46,369 bases of DNA from Aureispira sp. (lineage in GTDB: Bacteria > Bacteroidota > Bacteroidia > Chitinophagales > Saprospiraceae). The stretch lies in assembly GCA_024222455.1 (NCBI GenBank), contig JAAEPD010000127.1, positions 1 through 46,369 on the forward strand, read 5' to 3'. The position numbers and the translations under genes are program-made. This document shows, piece after piece, positions 16,198 through 25,076 of this stretch (position 1 is the stretch's first letter; each line of letters opens with the position of its first letter). Below the pieces are notes generated by a model. It made no database searches. It was not told the origin of the DNA and was given only the letters and a program-made list of their open reading frames with translations.

Positions 16198-19100
16198 ATG
16201 CTACGCATACTTGGTTTTATTCTTTTGTGCTCCCCTATCATTTATGCCCAATCTCCCAAAGATTTAACACTAGTAGAACTCGATAAACTGGCTTATCACT
16301 ATCATTTGATGAGCTTATCAGATTCTAGCGATTATTACTTAGATTTAGCTTTGGAGGCAAGCAAAAAGGGCCCCAAAGACTCTTCTTATATCAAAAGACT
16401 AGGCATCCAAGCTGGTAACTTCATTAATAAGGGAGAGTTAGAAAAAAGTCAAGAAATTTTAACTACAGTTTTTGAGCTATGGGAGTCACAATACCCTAAA
16501 CAACACTATATATATGCCCGCCTACTAGGACAGCAAGCAATACTCTACCTACATCAAGGAGATCTAACTTCTGCGGATAAGATAACTATAGAAATGATGG
16601 ATATTCTTGACAAGAATCTTCAACACCATTTAGAATATGGTTACGCTTGCTACTTAGCAGCATACATAGGGTTGTATTCAGCAAAACCCTCCAAATATAT
16701 TGAAAACCAATATTTAAAAGCTCAATCTATTTTTGTAAAACACTTAGGCCCATTTCATCCAGAAAGTCTAAATGCATTAAATGGATTGGCAGACTATTAT
16801 GCAGAGCAAAACAAATACGAGGAAGCTGTTGGTCTATATCAAAAAATTATTAAGAATTATCCATTCAAGGAGGATATCCAATACATTCGTTTCCTCAATC
16901 ATTTGGCCTACACCTATCAAGAAATGAACTGGTTTGATGAGGCAGAGGCTCTGTTTTTACAAGCACTTGAATTATCAAAAAATATAGATAATACTCAACA
17001 CTCTCTATATGCCAATTTAATCAATAATATTGGACACTTATATCAAGAGTTACATCAATATACTAAAGCAGAAGCTTTCTTTTTGGAAGCTAAAGATATT
17101 TATATTGCAATAGGGGAAGAAGAGGATCACTATCATTATGTTTTAAGCAACTTAGCTTTATGTTATCACCAACAAGGTCATCTCAAAAAAGCGCAAGCTA
17201 TATATCAACAATCTCTAGAATTTAGTCAGAAAAGATCTGATATACATAGTCCAGATTATGCTCTATCTCTTAATAATCTGGCAGGTGCATACTTGGATCA
17301 AGGAAAATGGGATGAGGCTAAGTCTTTGTTCTTAGAAATCACTCCTATTCTGGAACAACATCAAGATTATGTTTCTTTAGGTATCAATTTGAATAACTTA
17401 GCAGCAGTTTTTTCTGAACAGGAAGATTATGTAAAAGCAGAATTTTATAATCAAAAAGCCTTAAAACTTCGACAAAAACTGTTTGGACATCGACATTCTG
17501 ACATTGCAAACACTCACTTAAATTTTGCAAAATCAGTCTATAAACAAGGACTCTACACCTCCTCAGTAGCCTATTGTCAAAAAGCAATTATAACTAATAG
17601 TCCTTCTATGGATAGTAATATTTTACTTCCTACCTTAATTGAGCAATTGCCACAAACAAAATTCTACTCTAGCGACCTAATTTTGCATAGTATAAAGCTC
17701 CTTTATAAATCATTCAGAGCCTTGTATCGACAGACTAAAGACATTAAGCAACTAGAACAAGCTCATACACTTTGTAAACAGACTATTTTATTAATTGGGC
17801 AACAACAAGATAAACGATCTGTAAACGAAGACAAACTTGATTTAGCTAAAAACAGTTCGTTCTTTGTAGGAGAGCTTATACAATCGGCAATAGACTTATC
17901 TGAGCAAACTAAAAATCCTAGCCATATAGTCAATGCACTATACTACATGGAGCATAACAAAACACTACTCCTAACAGATGCACTCAAGGCTCAAAGAGCT
18001 CGAAGTTTTGGAGATTTGCCAGATAGTTTGGCACTTAAAGAAATGCACTTGCAACATCAACAAAATGAACTTCAACAACAACTCCTAACCACCTCTAATG
18101 AAACAGTGGAAAAAGAACTTAGAGCTATTTTAAATAAAGTTGATCTTGAGATAAATATCTTTAAAGAACAAATAGAAAAACAATTCCCAAAATACTTCAA
18201 ACTTCGCTATGCGCCTATATTTGCAAAGGTTAGCGATTTGCAACCTCTTCTAAAAAAGGATGCTGCTCTTTTAGAATATGTCATTGTCGATTCTACGGTA
18301 TATCTATTCTATATAGATGCTCAAGATTTTGCCATACACCCTATTGAGCTCAATAAAAACCAGCTAGATACAAAGATTAAAGAACTTCGTTTAGCTCTCA
18401 GTGATTATTATTTATTAACCAATAATCCTCAAAAAAGTAATAATTTATATGCTCAAAATGCACATTGGTTTTACCAAATTTTAGTAGCTCCTGCCCTCCA
18501 CAACAAAACGCAAATCAAGCATTTGACCATTGTTCCAGATGGAGAATTGGGGCATCTTCCTTTTGAGGTTTTTCTGACAGAAGCTACCAACTCTACTGAC
18601 TATGCTAATATGCCTTATCTCTTACAGAAGTATAGCATAAGTTATGATTATTCTGCTACTATGTTCAAAGAAAACATGCAGAATGACAATAACCAACTGT
18701 CCAATGATCATTTATTAGGGTTTGCCGCATCATATAGCAATATGACAAGTCCTGATTTCAGGGCTCCGCATCTCAAATCACTTTACAGTACTCTGAAACC
18801 ATTGCCTGCTACACAGCAAGAAATAGATAATCTATCCAAAAAATTTAATGGTGTATTTGCAAAAGGTAGCCAAGCCAATGAAGCTTTCTTCAAAGAGCAA
18901 GCTCCTCGATTTGGGATTATTCATTTAGCCATGCATGGTATCCTCAATCGTCATCACCCTATCTTATCGGGATTAGCTTTCACGGAGAATAAGGATAGCA
19001 TTGAGGATAATTTTTTGCAAGCTTATGAAATATCACATATGCAGCTCAATGCAGCTTTGGTGGTTTTGAGTGCATGCGAAACTGGTTATGGCAAATTTCA

Positions 19101-19458
19101 GAGAGGAGAAGGGGTGATGAGCTTGGCTCGTTCATTTATGTATGCAGGTGTACCTAGTTTGGTGGTTAGCCTTTGGCAAATCAATGATCAAGCTACTGCA
19201 ATGCTTATGGAAGATTTCTATAAGAACTTAATGGAAGGAGAAAGCAAAGCAGATGCACTTCGTAATGCAAAACTTCAGTTTTTGAAAAATGCTAAGGGAA
19301 TAAGTGCTCATCCAGCTTTTTGGAGCGCCTTAGTTCAATTGGGCAACTATACCCCTATTAGCATTCAAAAAAAGACGAATTATTGGTGGTATATTTCTAT
19401 TGGATTAGGTTTAGCCTTTGGCTATTTTGCTATAAAAGGACGCAAACGTGCTGCTTAA
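16198..19458 (+). CDS. TPR-CHAT domain protein (caspase-like peptidase), secreted and membrane-anchored
   Basis: 1086 residues from the ATG at 16198, chosen because a signal peptide (LGFILLCSPIIYAQ) starts there; an upstream in-frame GTG at 16147 adds 17 unlikely residues. About ten tetratricopeptide repeats fill residues 60-480 (for example YQEMNWFDEAEALFLQALEL). A helical linker follows. The CHAT domain spans about 667-1050, with the catalytic dyad visible as HLAMHG (His913) and LSACETG (Cys960), plus the family RGEGVMSLARSFMYAG and VSLWQINDQAT blocks. A C-terminal membrane helix (about 1061-1080) ends GRKRAA. CHAT is related to caspases and separase; other CHAT proteins cleave gasdermin-like or regulatory targets, but the target here is unknown. 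The topology predicts a periplasmic protease tethered to the inner membrane. The gene overlaps the convergent TPR lipoprotein stop by 4 bp. Confidence 0.9.
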   Translation: MLRILGFILLCSPIIYAQSPKDLTLVELDKLAYHYHLMSLSDSSDYYLDLALEASKKGPKDSSYIKRLGIQAGNFINKGELEKSQEILTTVFELWESQYPKQHYIYARLLGQQAILYLHQGDLTSADKITIEMMDILDKNLQHHLEYGYACYLAAYIGLYSAKPSKYIENQYLKAQSIFVKHLGPFHPESLNALNGLADYYAEQNKYEEAVGLYQKIIKNYPFKEDIQYIRFLNHLAYTYQEMNWFDEAEALFLQALELSKNIDNTQHSLYANLINNIGHLYQELHQYTKAEAFFLEAKDIYIAIGEEEDHYHYVLSNLALCYHQQGHLKKAQAIYQQSLEFSQKRSDIHSPDYALSLNNLAGAYLDQGKWDEAKSLFLEITPILEQHQDYVSLGINLNNLAAVFSEQEDYVKAEFYNQKALKLRQKLFGHRHSDIANTHLNFAKSVYKQGLYTSSVAYCQKAIITNSPSMDSNILLPTLIEQLPQTKFYSSDLILHSIKLLYKSFRALYRQTKDIKQLEQAHTLCKQTILLIGQQQDKRSVNEDKLDLAKNSSFFVGELIQSAIDLSEQTKNPSHIVNALYYMEHNKTLLLTDALKAQRARSFGDLPDSLALKEMHLQHQQNELQQQLLTTSNETVEKELRAILNKVDLEINIFKEQIEKQFPKYFKLRYAPIFAKVSDLQPLLKKDAALLEYVIVDSTVYLFYIDAQDFAIHPIELNKNQLDTKIKELRLALSDYYLLTNNPQKSNNLYAQNAHWFYQILVAPALHNKTQIKHLTIVPDGELGHLPFEVFLTEATNSTDYANMPYLLQKYSISYDYSATMFKENMQNDNNQLSNDHLLGFAASYSNMTSPDFRAPHLKSLYSTLKPLPATQQEIDNLSKKFNGVFAKGSQANEAFFKEQAPRFGIIHLAMHGILNRHHPILSGLAFTENKDSIEDNFLQAYEISHMQLNAALVVLSACETGYGKFQRGEGVMSLARSFMYAGVPSLVVSLWQINDQATAMLMEDFYKNLMEGESKADALRNAKLQFLKNAKGISAHPAFWSALVQLGNYTPISIQKKTNYWWYISIGLGLAFGYFAIKGRKRAA

Positions 19459-20051
19459 AGGCAGCTCCCATGCCATGATAAACTATCAAATGGCAAACTA
19501 TCTATTTGATAAGCTTTTTGCATAACTTGACAAGCTTGTATAGAATCACCTTGCAAGTAAAACAACTCTGCTTGTACTGCATAATGGTTAACTATTGGTT
19601 TTGGGGCATAATACTCTACAAAAACAGCTATATCTTCACTTGCCTTCTCATATTCTTTTAGCTGTTTGTAACACAACATTCTATTATAATAGGGCTTCTT
19701 TTCTTTGAAATCAGCATCTTGATCTATCACTTGCGTAAATAAGCGGATACTCTCTGTACAATATTTCGTTTTGGCTCGAATGCATTGCAAACAAAGTTGG
19801 TGGGCATAAGCAAAGGTAGTATTAATATTGCTGGTATCTTCTTGATAGCGTTTTTCTAAATCGTTGAGCAAAGCATTTGTGGAAGACTGCTGTTGTTGCT
19901 CTTGCAAGGTTTTATGATATTCAGGACTACTTTTGAGCATTTTATTAAGCTGCTCATCCGTAAAATCTGGAAAATCATCCTTAGGTTGACCTTGATTGCA
20001 AGCTAACACAAAACAGCTTAAACACAGTATATACAGTAATTTATTCAACAC
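19455..20051 (-). CDS. TPR-like lipoprotein
   Basis: 198 residues with a lipobox (FVLAC, Cys18). A short acidic N-terminal region is followed by helical pairs resembling tetratricopeptide repeats: residues about 55-85 (NALLNDLEKRYQEDTSNINT), 95-120 and 125-185 (KKPYYNRMLCYKQLKEYEKA, then AEDIAVFVEYY-type helix). The phrase 'FAYAHQLCLQC' parallels 'FELGTHFAVLG' and 'FAFGTELALGC' in the next two upstream genes, so the three are probably paralogues. Function unknown. It is last in a minus-strand run of three and converges on the CHAT gene, with stop codons sharing TTAA. Confidence 0.75.
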   Translation of the reverse strand: MLNKLLYILCLSCFVLACNQGQPKDDFPDFTDEQLNKMLKSSPEYHKTLQEQQQQSSTNALLNDLEKRYQEDTSNINTTFAYAHQLCLQCIRAKTKYCTESIRLFTQVIDQDADFKEKKPYYNRMLCYKQLKEYEKASEDIAVFVEYYAPKPIVNHYAVQAELFYLQGDSIQACQVMQKAYQIDSLPFDSLSWHGSCL

Positions 20052-20081
20052 TATCTAAAAAGGTTTATATAAAGAAGTTGT

Positions 20082-20113
20082 AAAGAAAGAACACTCGAAA
20101 GTACTCTTTCTTT
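20082..20113 (-). terminator. UUCG-capped hairpin downstream of the TPR lipoprotein at 20153
   Basis: On the minus strand, AAAGAAAGAGTACT pairs with AGTGTTCTTTCTTT to give 14 bp (two G-U pairs) closed by a TTCG tetraloop. The 3' arm is itself U-rich. It lies about 40 bases after the stop of the gene at 20153. It probably terminates or partly attenuates transcription between the lipoprotein genes. Confidence 0.6.
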
Positions 20114-20152
20114 ATTATTTATCAGAATATTTTAAATCTTGTTTGTTTGGTC

Positions 20153-20806
20153 TTATTTACAACGTTTTTCCCAGATACTGGTAGCAGAGTTATAGCTGTT
20201 GCCCAACCCTTCTTGCATAATTTGGATATACTCACAAGCTTTGGTAGAATCCCCTTTTGCATAATTGGCATTGGCTAATATCAATTGAGAATAAACCTCT
20301 GGTTCAGGATCAACATCGAGATAAGTATTTATATCTTGGACTGCTTCCTCCCATTTCAGACCTACTGCATATGTTTGTCCTCTATTGAAATAAGCTGCAC
20401 CATTTTTATACTTAGGGTTGGTTTCTATCACTTTTGTTAACATTACAATTGCACTATCTCTTTTTTTATGCTCATCTTCTAAGGTAAAAGAACCTAAAAC
20501 AGCAAAGTGTGTCCCCAGTTCAAAGTTTACATCTATATTGTTAGGGTCATTGGCATATGCAAGGCGCAAAGAATCCGCTTTTTTGTTGGCAGTATCAGCA
20601 TGCACATGAATCAAAGGAGCCTCCAAAAACACTTTAGCATCTTCTTTTGAGCTAAACAACATAGAGCCTTTAGAGACAAAACCTGTCTTATTGGGCTCAG
20701 GAAGCTCTACTGAGGTTTCAGGAGTAGTTGTTTTTTCTTCTGCACTATTATCACAAGCTACAAAAGAGAGTATCATAAAAATCAGAAATCCAGTGGTGCG
20801 TAACAT
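20153..20806 (-). CDS. TPR lipoprotein, paralogue of its neighbours
   Basis: 217 residues. The lipoprotein signal ends at FVAC (Cys18), then an acidic Thr/Glu-rich linker. Tetratricopeptide-like units lie at about 70-205, including PKYKNGAAYFNRGQTYAVGL, LKWEEAVQDINTYLDVDPEP and ANYAKGDSTKACEYI. It is clearly paralogous to the gene at 20854: both contain YKNGAAYFNRGQ, the pattern 'SKGSMLFSSKEDAKVFLEA' / 'SRGAILMGSESDAHFIMEA', and a C-terminal YNS-IWxxRC. The conserved C-terminal cysteine and tryptophan suggest a shared fold detail. It is probably on the periplasmic face of a membrane. No known partner; the nearby CHAT-TPR protein is a candidate (inference). Confidence 0.8.
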   Translation of the reverse strand: MLRTTGFLIFMILSFVACDNSAEEKTTTPETSVELPEPNKTGFVSKGSMLFSSKEDAKVFLEAPLIHVHADTANKKADSLRLAYANDPNNIDVNFELGTHFAVLGSFTLEDEHKKRDSAIVMLTKVIETNPKYKNGAAYFNRGQTYAVGLKWEEAVQDINTYLDVDPEPEVYSQLILANANYAKGDSTKACEYIQIMQEGLGNSYNSATSIWEKRCK

Positions 20807-20853
20807 AAATTGGTATTTTTTTTAAAAATAATGTTTAGAAAGCTGGCCTCAGA

Positions 20854-21522
20854 TTACATCCATTCTATTCCACAACGCTCTGTCCATATATTATATGTAG
20901 AATTGTACTGACCAGGTAATCCATCCTTGACATGTTGAACATGCTCACAAGCTTTATCCTTGTTTCCTTGCTCAAAAGCTGCCTTAGCCAAAAGTAAATA
21001 AGCATAGGCAGATGGTAGATCCTTATCAATCTCTAAATAAGCATTGAGATCTTTAGTTGCTGCTTCCCAGTTTTCAGACGAAATATAAGCCTGTCCTCTA
21101 TTAAAATAAGCTGCCCCATTTTTATAATTAGGGTCTGTGCTTATAACTCTTGTTAAGCTTTCGATTGCTTCATTACAGCCTTTTAGATTTCCATTTCCGT
21201 CCCAGTCACAACCAAGAGCCAGCTCTGTACCAAAAGCAAAATTTGCATCTATATTACTAGTATCCTGAGCACAGAGTTGTTCAAGTGAGTCAATATATTT
21301 GTTGGCTGCATCTGCTTCTAACTTTAAGGATTCTGCCTCCATAATAAAGTGGGCATCGGACTCACTACCCATCAAAATAGCTCCTCTTGAAGATAATGTT
21401 TCAGAATTATCCACTTCCACAATCTGAGGTTCCCCCATAGAACCGTTTTCTACAGGTTTAGAGTCATTGCAAGCTATACAAAAAATAGCAATTAGGCAGG
21501 TGTAAAGTGTGGTTCGTATCAT
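20854..21522 (-). CDS. TPR lipoprotein, first of three paralogues
   Basis: 222 residues. The lipobox is FCIAC (Cys18). Tetratricopeptide repeats occupy about 80-210: NIDANFAFGTELALGCDWDG, then PNYKNGAAYFNRGQAYISSE and YAYLLLAKAAFEQGNKDKAC. It differs from the 20153 copy by an extra loop (DWDGNGNLKGC) with two cysteines that may form a disulfide. It ends YNIWTERCGIEWM, sharing the W-x2-RC site. It is divergent from the secreted protein gene at 21675, so the promoter should lie in 21523-21674; no consensus -7 element is clear there. Confidence 0.8.
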   Translation of the reverse strand: MIRTTLYTCLIAIFCIACNDSKPVENGSMGEPQIVEVDNSETLSSRGAILMGSESDAHFIMEAESLKLEADAANKYIDSLEQLCAQDTSNIDANFAFGTELALGCDWDGNGNLKGCNEAIESLTRVISTDPNYKNGAAYFNRGQAYISSENWEAATKDLNAYLEIDKDLPSAYAYLLLAKAAFEQGNKDKACEHVQHVKDGLPGQYNSTYNIWTERCGIEWM

Positions 21523-21674
21523 TTCTGAGGTTTTTTAAGTAAATTTGTAATGTAATCAGCTCGTGAAACTTTTCTAATTGATTGATAAAGCTAAAAATAC
21601 ACGATCTATTATAAAGTAATAATACGTATTCAAGTATAAAAATAACTTCCTTATTTTTTCAATATTTTGGCGCT

Positions 21675-22751
21675 ATGCACATATCAAAATGGATAATAGC
21701 CCTAAATCTACTCCTATTTAGTTATTCTCTACTGTTAGCTCAAAACTTACCAGTGGATAGCCTTGGCTATGCCGCAATTAATGAAAATCTTTTTGTTAAT
21801 ACAAAATGGCAATACACCTATACTACCCATGCAGAGAGCAACACAATAATACATAAGGCAGATAAAGATTATGAGTATTATTTATTTTTCAAATATGATT
21901 ACTCCTATGAGATGTACCTCAATAGCAAATTGACGTATGGCGAATGGAAATTGAACAACTTGAGTAATGAAATCTATTACGAATTCAGAAAAATAAAATG
22001 GTGGCGCATCGCCGAATTTACAGAAGAAACCTTGATACTAGAGTTTTCGCTAAACACCAAATCATCTTATCGTTATCATTTTATCCGAACTAGTGATGCC
22101 CAAGCCCCTTTTGAGCGTTCACCTTTCGACTTGCCCGATGTTAATGTTAATCATGCTCCAGGTGGAATTTCAGGCAAAAACAAATACCGCTATGTCAAAG
22201 CAGAATTGGGTAAACGTAGAAGGTATAACAAACGAAGAGAAGAGCGCCGAAAACTAAAAGAACAACGCCGAAAAGATCGATTGGCCAAGCTAAACAAAAC
22301 ACCTATCGAGGATTTAGAATTTCTTAAGATAGAATTAGTTGGAGGAGGTTTTTATGGTGGTCCAGACCCTGTCTATCGCAATATTCTAACTGTAAAAACA
22401 GATGGTAGAGTAATATGGGAATACCAAACAGAATTGAAAGGTTTAGTGATTACCAAAAGCTATATCCCTCGAAAAACATTGGAAGACTTAGTAGCTTTTA
22501 TTGAGGAAAAAAACTTCTTTACTTTTCAAAAAACATACACCTGCGAAACTCAAGAATGTGCTAGGCGTATCACTAAAAAGCCTCGTCCTATTGCCCTCCG
22601 TTTAGCCATAACTAAGGGACATCGTCGCCATATAGTTACCATCAGTATTTGGGAACGAACAGACAGCCCTAATCCTTATGTTAATTACCCTGATGAGTTA
22701 GATGCTATTATTGAAGCTATCCAGCAAACAGCTATATACCAACAACAATAA
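21675..22751 (+). CDS. Secreted two-part protein of unknown function
   Basis: 358 residues with a signal peptide (residues 1-23, ending LLLAQ). The first part (about 30-150) is a small beta domain: KWQYTYTTH, YYLFFKYDYSYEMYLN, GEWKLN and EETLILEFSLN, like the lipocalin-like 'W...GxW' proteins. A very basic segment follows at about 180-207 (KRRRYNKRREERRKLKEQR). The last part (about 212-358) begins FLKIELVGGGFYGGPDPVYR and has ILTVKTDGRVIWEYQ, CETQECARR and a YPDELDAIIEAI end; similar segments occur in uncharacterised Bacteroidota proteins, from memory. The basic linker is unusual for an exported protein and could bind nucleic acid or acidic polysaccharide, which is inference. It is read divergently from the TPR lipoproteins. 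Confidence 0.75.
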   Translation: MHISKWIIALNLLLFSYSLLLAQNLPVDSLGYAAINENLFVNTKWQYTYTTHAESNTIIHKADKDYEYYLFFKYDYSYEMYLNSKLTYGEWKLNNLSNEIYYEFRKIKWWRIAEFTEETLILEFSLNTKSSYRYHFIRTSDAQAPFERSPFDLPDVNVNHAPGGISGKNKYRYVKAELGKRRRYNKRREERRKLKEQRRKDRLAKLNKTPIEDLEFLKIELVGGGFYGGPDPVYRNILTVKTDGRVIWEYQTELKGLVITKSYIPRKTLEDLVAFIEEKNFFTFQKTYTCETQECARRITKKPRPIALRLAITKGHRRHIVTISIWERTDSPNPYVNYPDELDAIIEAIQQTAIYQQQ

Positions 22752-22884
22752 ATGATTATTGTCACTATTGACGATCTAGCACCCTATTAATTCGCCTTAG
22801 TTCCAAAAAACTGTATATTTGGAGCCCAAGTTAGAATACTTTACTTAGCTATATTTTATATCATATCCAAAAAACTATTTAGCT

Positions 22885-24045
22885 ATGCCTCATTATTATG
22901 CATTGGGCAATATTCCAAACAAAAGACATATCCAATTCCGAAAACCTGATGGTTCTTTGTACCACGAAGAGCTGTTTTCAACAGAGGGTTTTTCTAATGT
23001 CTATTCAAACATATACCATATCAACCCACCTACTCAGATCAAGCAAGTAGGAGAACCTTATTCGGTCGCACCAAAAACGATCCATGATAAGCAACTAAAA
23101 CCTCGCTGTCTGAAAGGTTTTTCGGTAGAACCTGAGGATGATTATATCAAAAGCAGAAAGGCTGTTTTGGTCAATAATGACCTTAAAATAATTTTGTCTG
23201 CTCCACGAAAAAGCGTGACGGATTATTTCTTTAAGAATGCGGATGCGGATGAGCTTATCTTTGTACACAAAGGTAGTGGTGTACTCAAGACTATGTATGG
23301 CCAAATCACTTTTGGTTATGGAGATTATCTAGTTATTCCAAGAGGGACTACTTATCAACTAGATTTTGAAAATGATGATAATCGCTTATTGATAATAGAG
23401 TCTTATAGTCCTGTAGTGACACCTAAACGCTATCGCAATGAGTTTGGGCAATTATTGGAGCATTCTCCTTTTTGCGAACGAGATATTCGCAAACCTGAAA
23501 ACTTAGAAAGTATAGACAAACAAGGTGAGTTCTTGTTTTATATCAAAAAAGAGGATATGATTTATCCTTACTACTACCTCAATCATCCATTTGATGTAGT
23601 AGGCTGGGATGGATATTCGTATCCATATGCCTTTTCTATACATAATTTTGAACCAATTACAGGACGTATACATTTACCACCTCCTATCCATCAGACTTTT
23701 GAAGGTAGAGGCTTTGTAATTTGTTCGTTTGTACCACGTTTGTACGACTACCACCCTCTTTCTATCCCTGCACCTTACAATCATAGCAATGTAGATAGTG
23801 ATGAGGTGTTGTATTATGTAGATGGCGATTTCATGAGTAGAAAACATGTGGAACCGGGCATGCTGACTTTACATCCTGGAGGAATTCCACATGGTCCACA
23901 TCCAGGTACCGTAGAAAAGAGTATTGGGAAGAAGGGAACCGAAGAGCTTGCTGTAATGATTGATCCGTTTAGACCTCTACTAATGACAGAGCATTGTTTA
24001 GGCATAGAACTAGAGGATTATTACAAAAGTTGGTTGACCGATTAA
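22885..24045 (+). CDS. hmgA: Homogentisate 1,2-dioxygenase
   Basis: 386 residues, the short form usual in Bacteroidota. It opens MPHYYALGNIPNKRHIQFRK. The first cupin has DELIFVHKGSGVL, GDYLVIPRGT and LLIIESYSP. The second has PPIHQTFEGRGFVICSFVPR, PAPYNHSNVDSDEVLYYVDG and LHPGGIPHGPHPG (about residues 327-339), which supply the iron ligands His, Glu, His of this family, and it ends with MTEHCLGIELEDYY. The enzyme opens the homogentisate ring to maleylacetoacetate with Fe(II) and O2 in tyrosine and phenylalanine catabolism. Other pathway genes (4-HPP dioxygenase, fumarylacetoacetase) are not in this window. TATATTTG at 22814-22821 could be its -7 element, though no good -33 element is present. 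Confidence 0.88.
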   Translation: MPHYYALGNIPNKRHIQFRKPDGSLYHEELFSTEGFSNVYSNIYHINPPTQIKQVGEPYSVAPKTIHDKQLKPRCLKGFSVEPEDDYIKSRKAVLVNNDLKIILSAPRKSVTDYFFKNADADELIFVHKGSGVLKTMYGQITFGYGDYLVIPRGTTYQLDFENDDNRLLIIESYSPVVTPKRYRNEFGQLLEHSPFCERDIRKPENLESIDKQGEFLFYIKKEDMIYPYYYLNHPFDVVGWDGYSYPYAFSIHNFEPITGRIHLPPPIHQTFEGRGFVICSFVPRLYDYHPLSIPAPYNHSNVDSDEVLYYVDGDFMSRKHVEPGMLTLHPGGIPHGPHPGTVEKSIGKKGTEELAVMIDPFRPLLMTEHCLGIELEDYYKSWLTD

Positions 24046-24110
24046 AATTGGAACTCCTTTTGCTTATAAGCAGTCTTGAGAGACTTGTTTAGGTATTTTT
24101 AACTAAATAG

Positions 24111-24142
24111 TTTGATCGAGTTCTGAATTAATTGTAATTTTG
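24111..24142 (+). promoter_or_regulatory. Bacteroidota-type promoter for the gene at 24178
   Basis: TTTG (24111-24114), 20 bases, then TAATTTTG (24135-24142). It matches the -33 / -7 (TAnnTTTG) consensus. The expected start lies about 28 bases before the ATG at 24178. Confidence 0.65.
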
Positions 24143-24177
24143 TTGGTCCTATTCATTAACATAAAAAACAACTACTT

Positions 24178-24729
24178 ATGTTTTATAAAACATTGACACT
24201 ATGTATTGGCCTTTTATTTATGGCTCAATTTACATTTGCACAAATACTTACTCCTGCTAAAAAGAACGCTACATTAACCCAAACGGCTACAACAAACACA
24301 TCAACTAAAAATTACTCTAGTGATGTAAAAGCTTTTGGTTTGAAGGTTGTTAAAAACTATTTTGATCAAAATTGTGATGATAATTACGATTTATTAGCTA
24401 ATGATTTCATGAGCTTTGAAAGTGGTCAAAAGTTTCAAAAAAGCGCTGAGTTAAAAAAGATGTACTGCGACGACAATCCATTGCGTACAGATATTCAAGT
24501 GAGCTACCAACTATACTTAGAGAATTATGCACAAACAGTAATGACTCAACCTCAGTTGGAAGCTAAATATCCTGGCATTAGTGCTAAATTGGGTATAAAA
24601 GCTAATGATTATTTCTTTGATGGAGCTACTCCAGTAGCAGCTGGTGCTACTCGTCTATTCCGTGCATCTGACGTTGCTAGTTTTTTAGTACGTAAGATTG
24701 ATGGCCAATGGAAAATGGTTGCTTTATAG
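24178..24729 (+). CDS. Small secreted protein, possibly NTF2-like
   Basis: 183 residues. The signal peptide (1-21) ends FTFAQ. A Thr/Asn-rich linker (about 30-46) leads to a compact domain: AFGLKVVKNYFDQNCDDNYD, then FMSFESGQKFQ, a cysteine pair (QNCDDN, MYCDDN) and the ending FLVRKIDGQWKMVAL. The opening helix with a 'Y-D-L' and a closing 'R-x-x-G-x-W-K' strand resembles SnoaL/NTF2-like proteins; this is weak. It has its own promoter (24111-24142) and a strong terminator (24793-24834), so it is a single-gene unit, and it is likely well expressed given clean signals on both sides. Confidence 0.75.
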   Translation: MFYKTLTLCIGLLFMAQFTFAQILTPAKKNATLTQTATTNTSTKNYSSDVKAFGLKVVKNYFDQNCDDNYDLLANDFMSFESGQKFQKSAELKKMYCDDNPLRTDIQVSYQLYLENYAQTVMTQPQLEAKYPGISAKLGIKANDYFFDGATPVAAGATRLFRASDVASFLVRKIDGQWKMVAL

Positions 24730-24792
24730 TGTGAGATAGAAAAAATAATAGAGTGATGTCTTGACATACTCTAACAAAATAGAATATCTTTG

Positions 24793-24834
24793 ATGATGAG
24801 ATGGTATTTAAATATACTGTCTCATCATTTTTTT
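24793..24834 (+). terminator. Rho-independent terminator
   Basis: ATGATGAGATGGTAT (24793-24807) pairs with ATACTGTCTCATCAT (24814-24828) to give a 15-bp stem with two G-U pairs and a 6-nt loop, followed by T residues to 24834. It lies 64 bases past the stop of the gene at 24178. Confidence 0.85.
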
Positions 24835-24837
24835 GTT

Positions 24838-24999
24838 AAGTAATAGGGCAAATGAAAATGTATAGTTTGCTCTAAACATTTTTTTAATCTAATAAGGCAA
24901 AAAACACAGTCATAGCATTAGCTATGGCAAGTATTTTCAACGAAATTAGGTTAAAAAAGATTGCTCTAAAACAGTGCGATTATCTTTGCCCTATTACTT
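24838..24999. repeat. Nested inverted-repeat element (162 bp), possible miniature mobile element or structured RNA
   Basis: The 347-bp gap before the polysaccharide locus contains this structure. The outer ends AAGTAATAGGGCAAA (24838-24852) and TTTGCCCTATTACTT (24985-24999) are perfect 15-bp inverted repeats. An inner pair, TTTTTTAATCTAAT (24880-24893) and ATTAGGTTAAAAAA (24945-24958), differs at one base that still pairs as G-U. In the centre, CATAGC-ATTA-GCTATG (24911-24926) makes a perfect small hairpin. A direct repeat of TTGCTCTAAA flanks the inner helix. It looks like either a palindromic insertion or a folded leader RNA. The right end contains a promoter-like TATCTTTG. Confidence 0.55.
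24961..24988 (+). promoter_or_regulatory. Candidate promoter for the polysaccharide locus
   Basis: TTG (24961-24963), 17 bases, then TATCTTTG (24981-24988), matching the Bacteroidota consensus. The start would be about 80 bases before the ATG at 25077. A second -7 match, TACCTTTG (25048-25055), lies closer, with TTTG at 25019-25022 (25-base gap, rather long). Either or both could drive the locus. Confidence 0.45.
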
Positions 25000-25076
25000 A
25001 TACTATGCCTAACCAACCTTTGTTATACTAAGAATCAAAAATAATCTTACCTTTGTCATTCTTAAAAAACAGAGCT

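Noticed and set aside
25053-25076. TTG start for the DUF4340 gene
   Set aside because: It overlaps a promoter-like TACCTTTG and the ATG at 25077 begins directly before the membrane helix.
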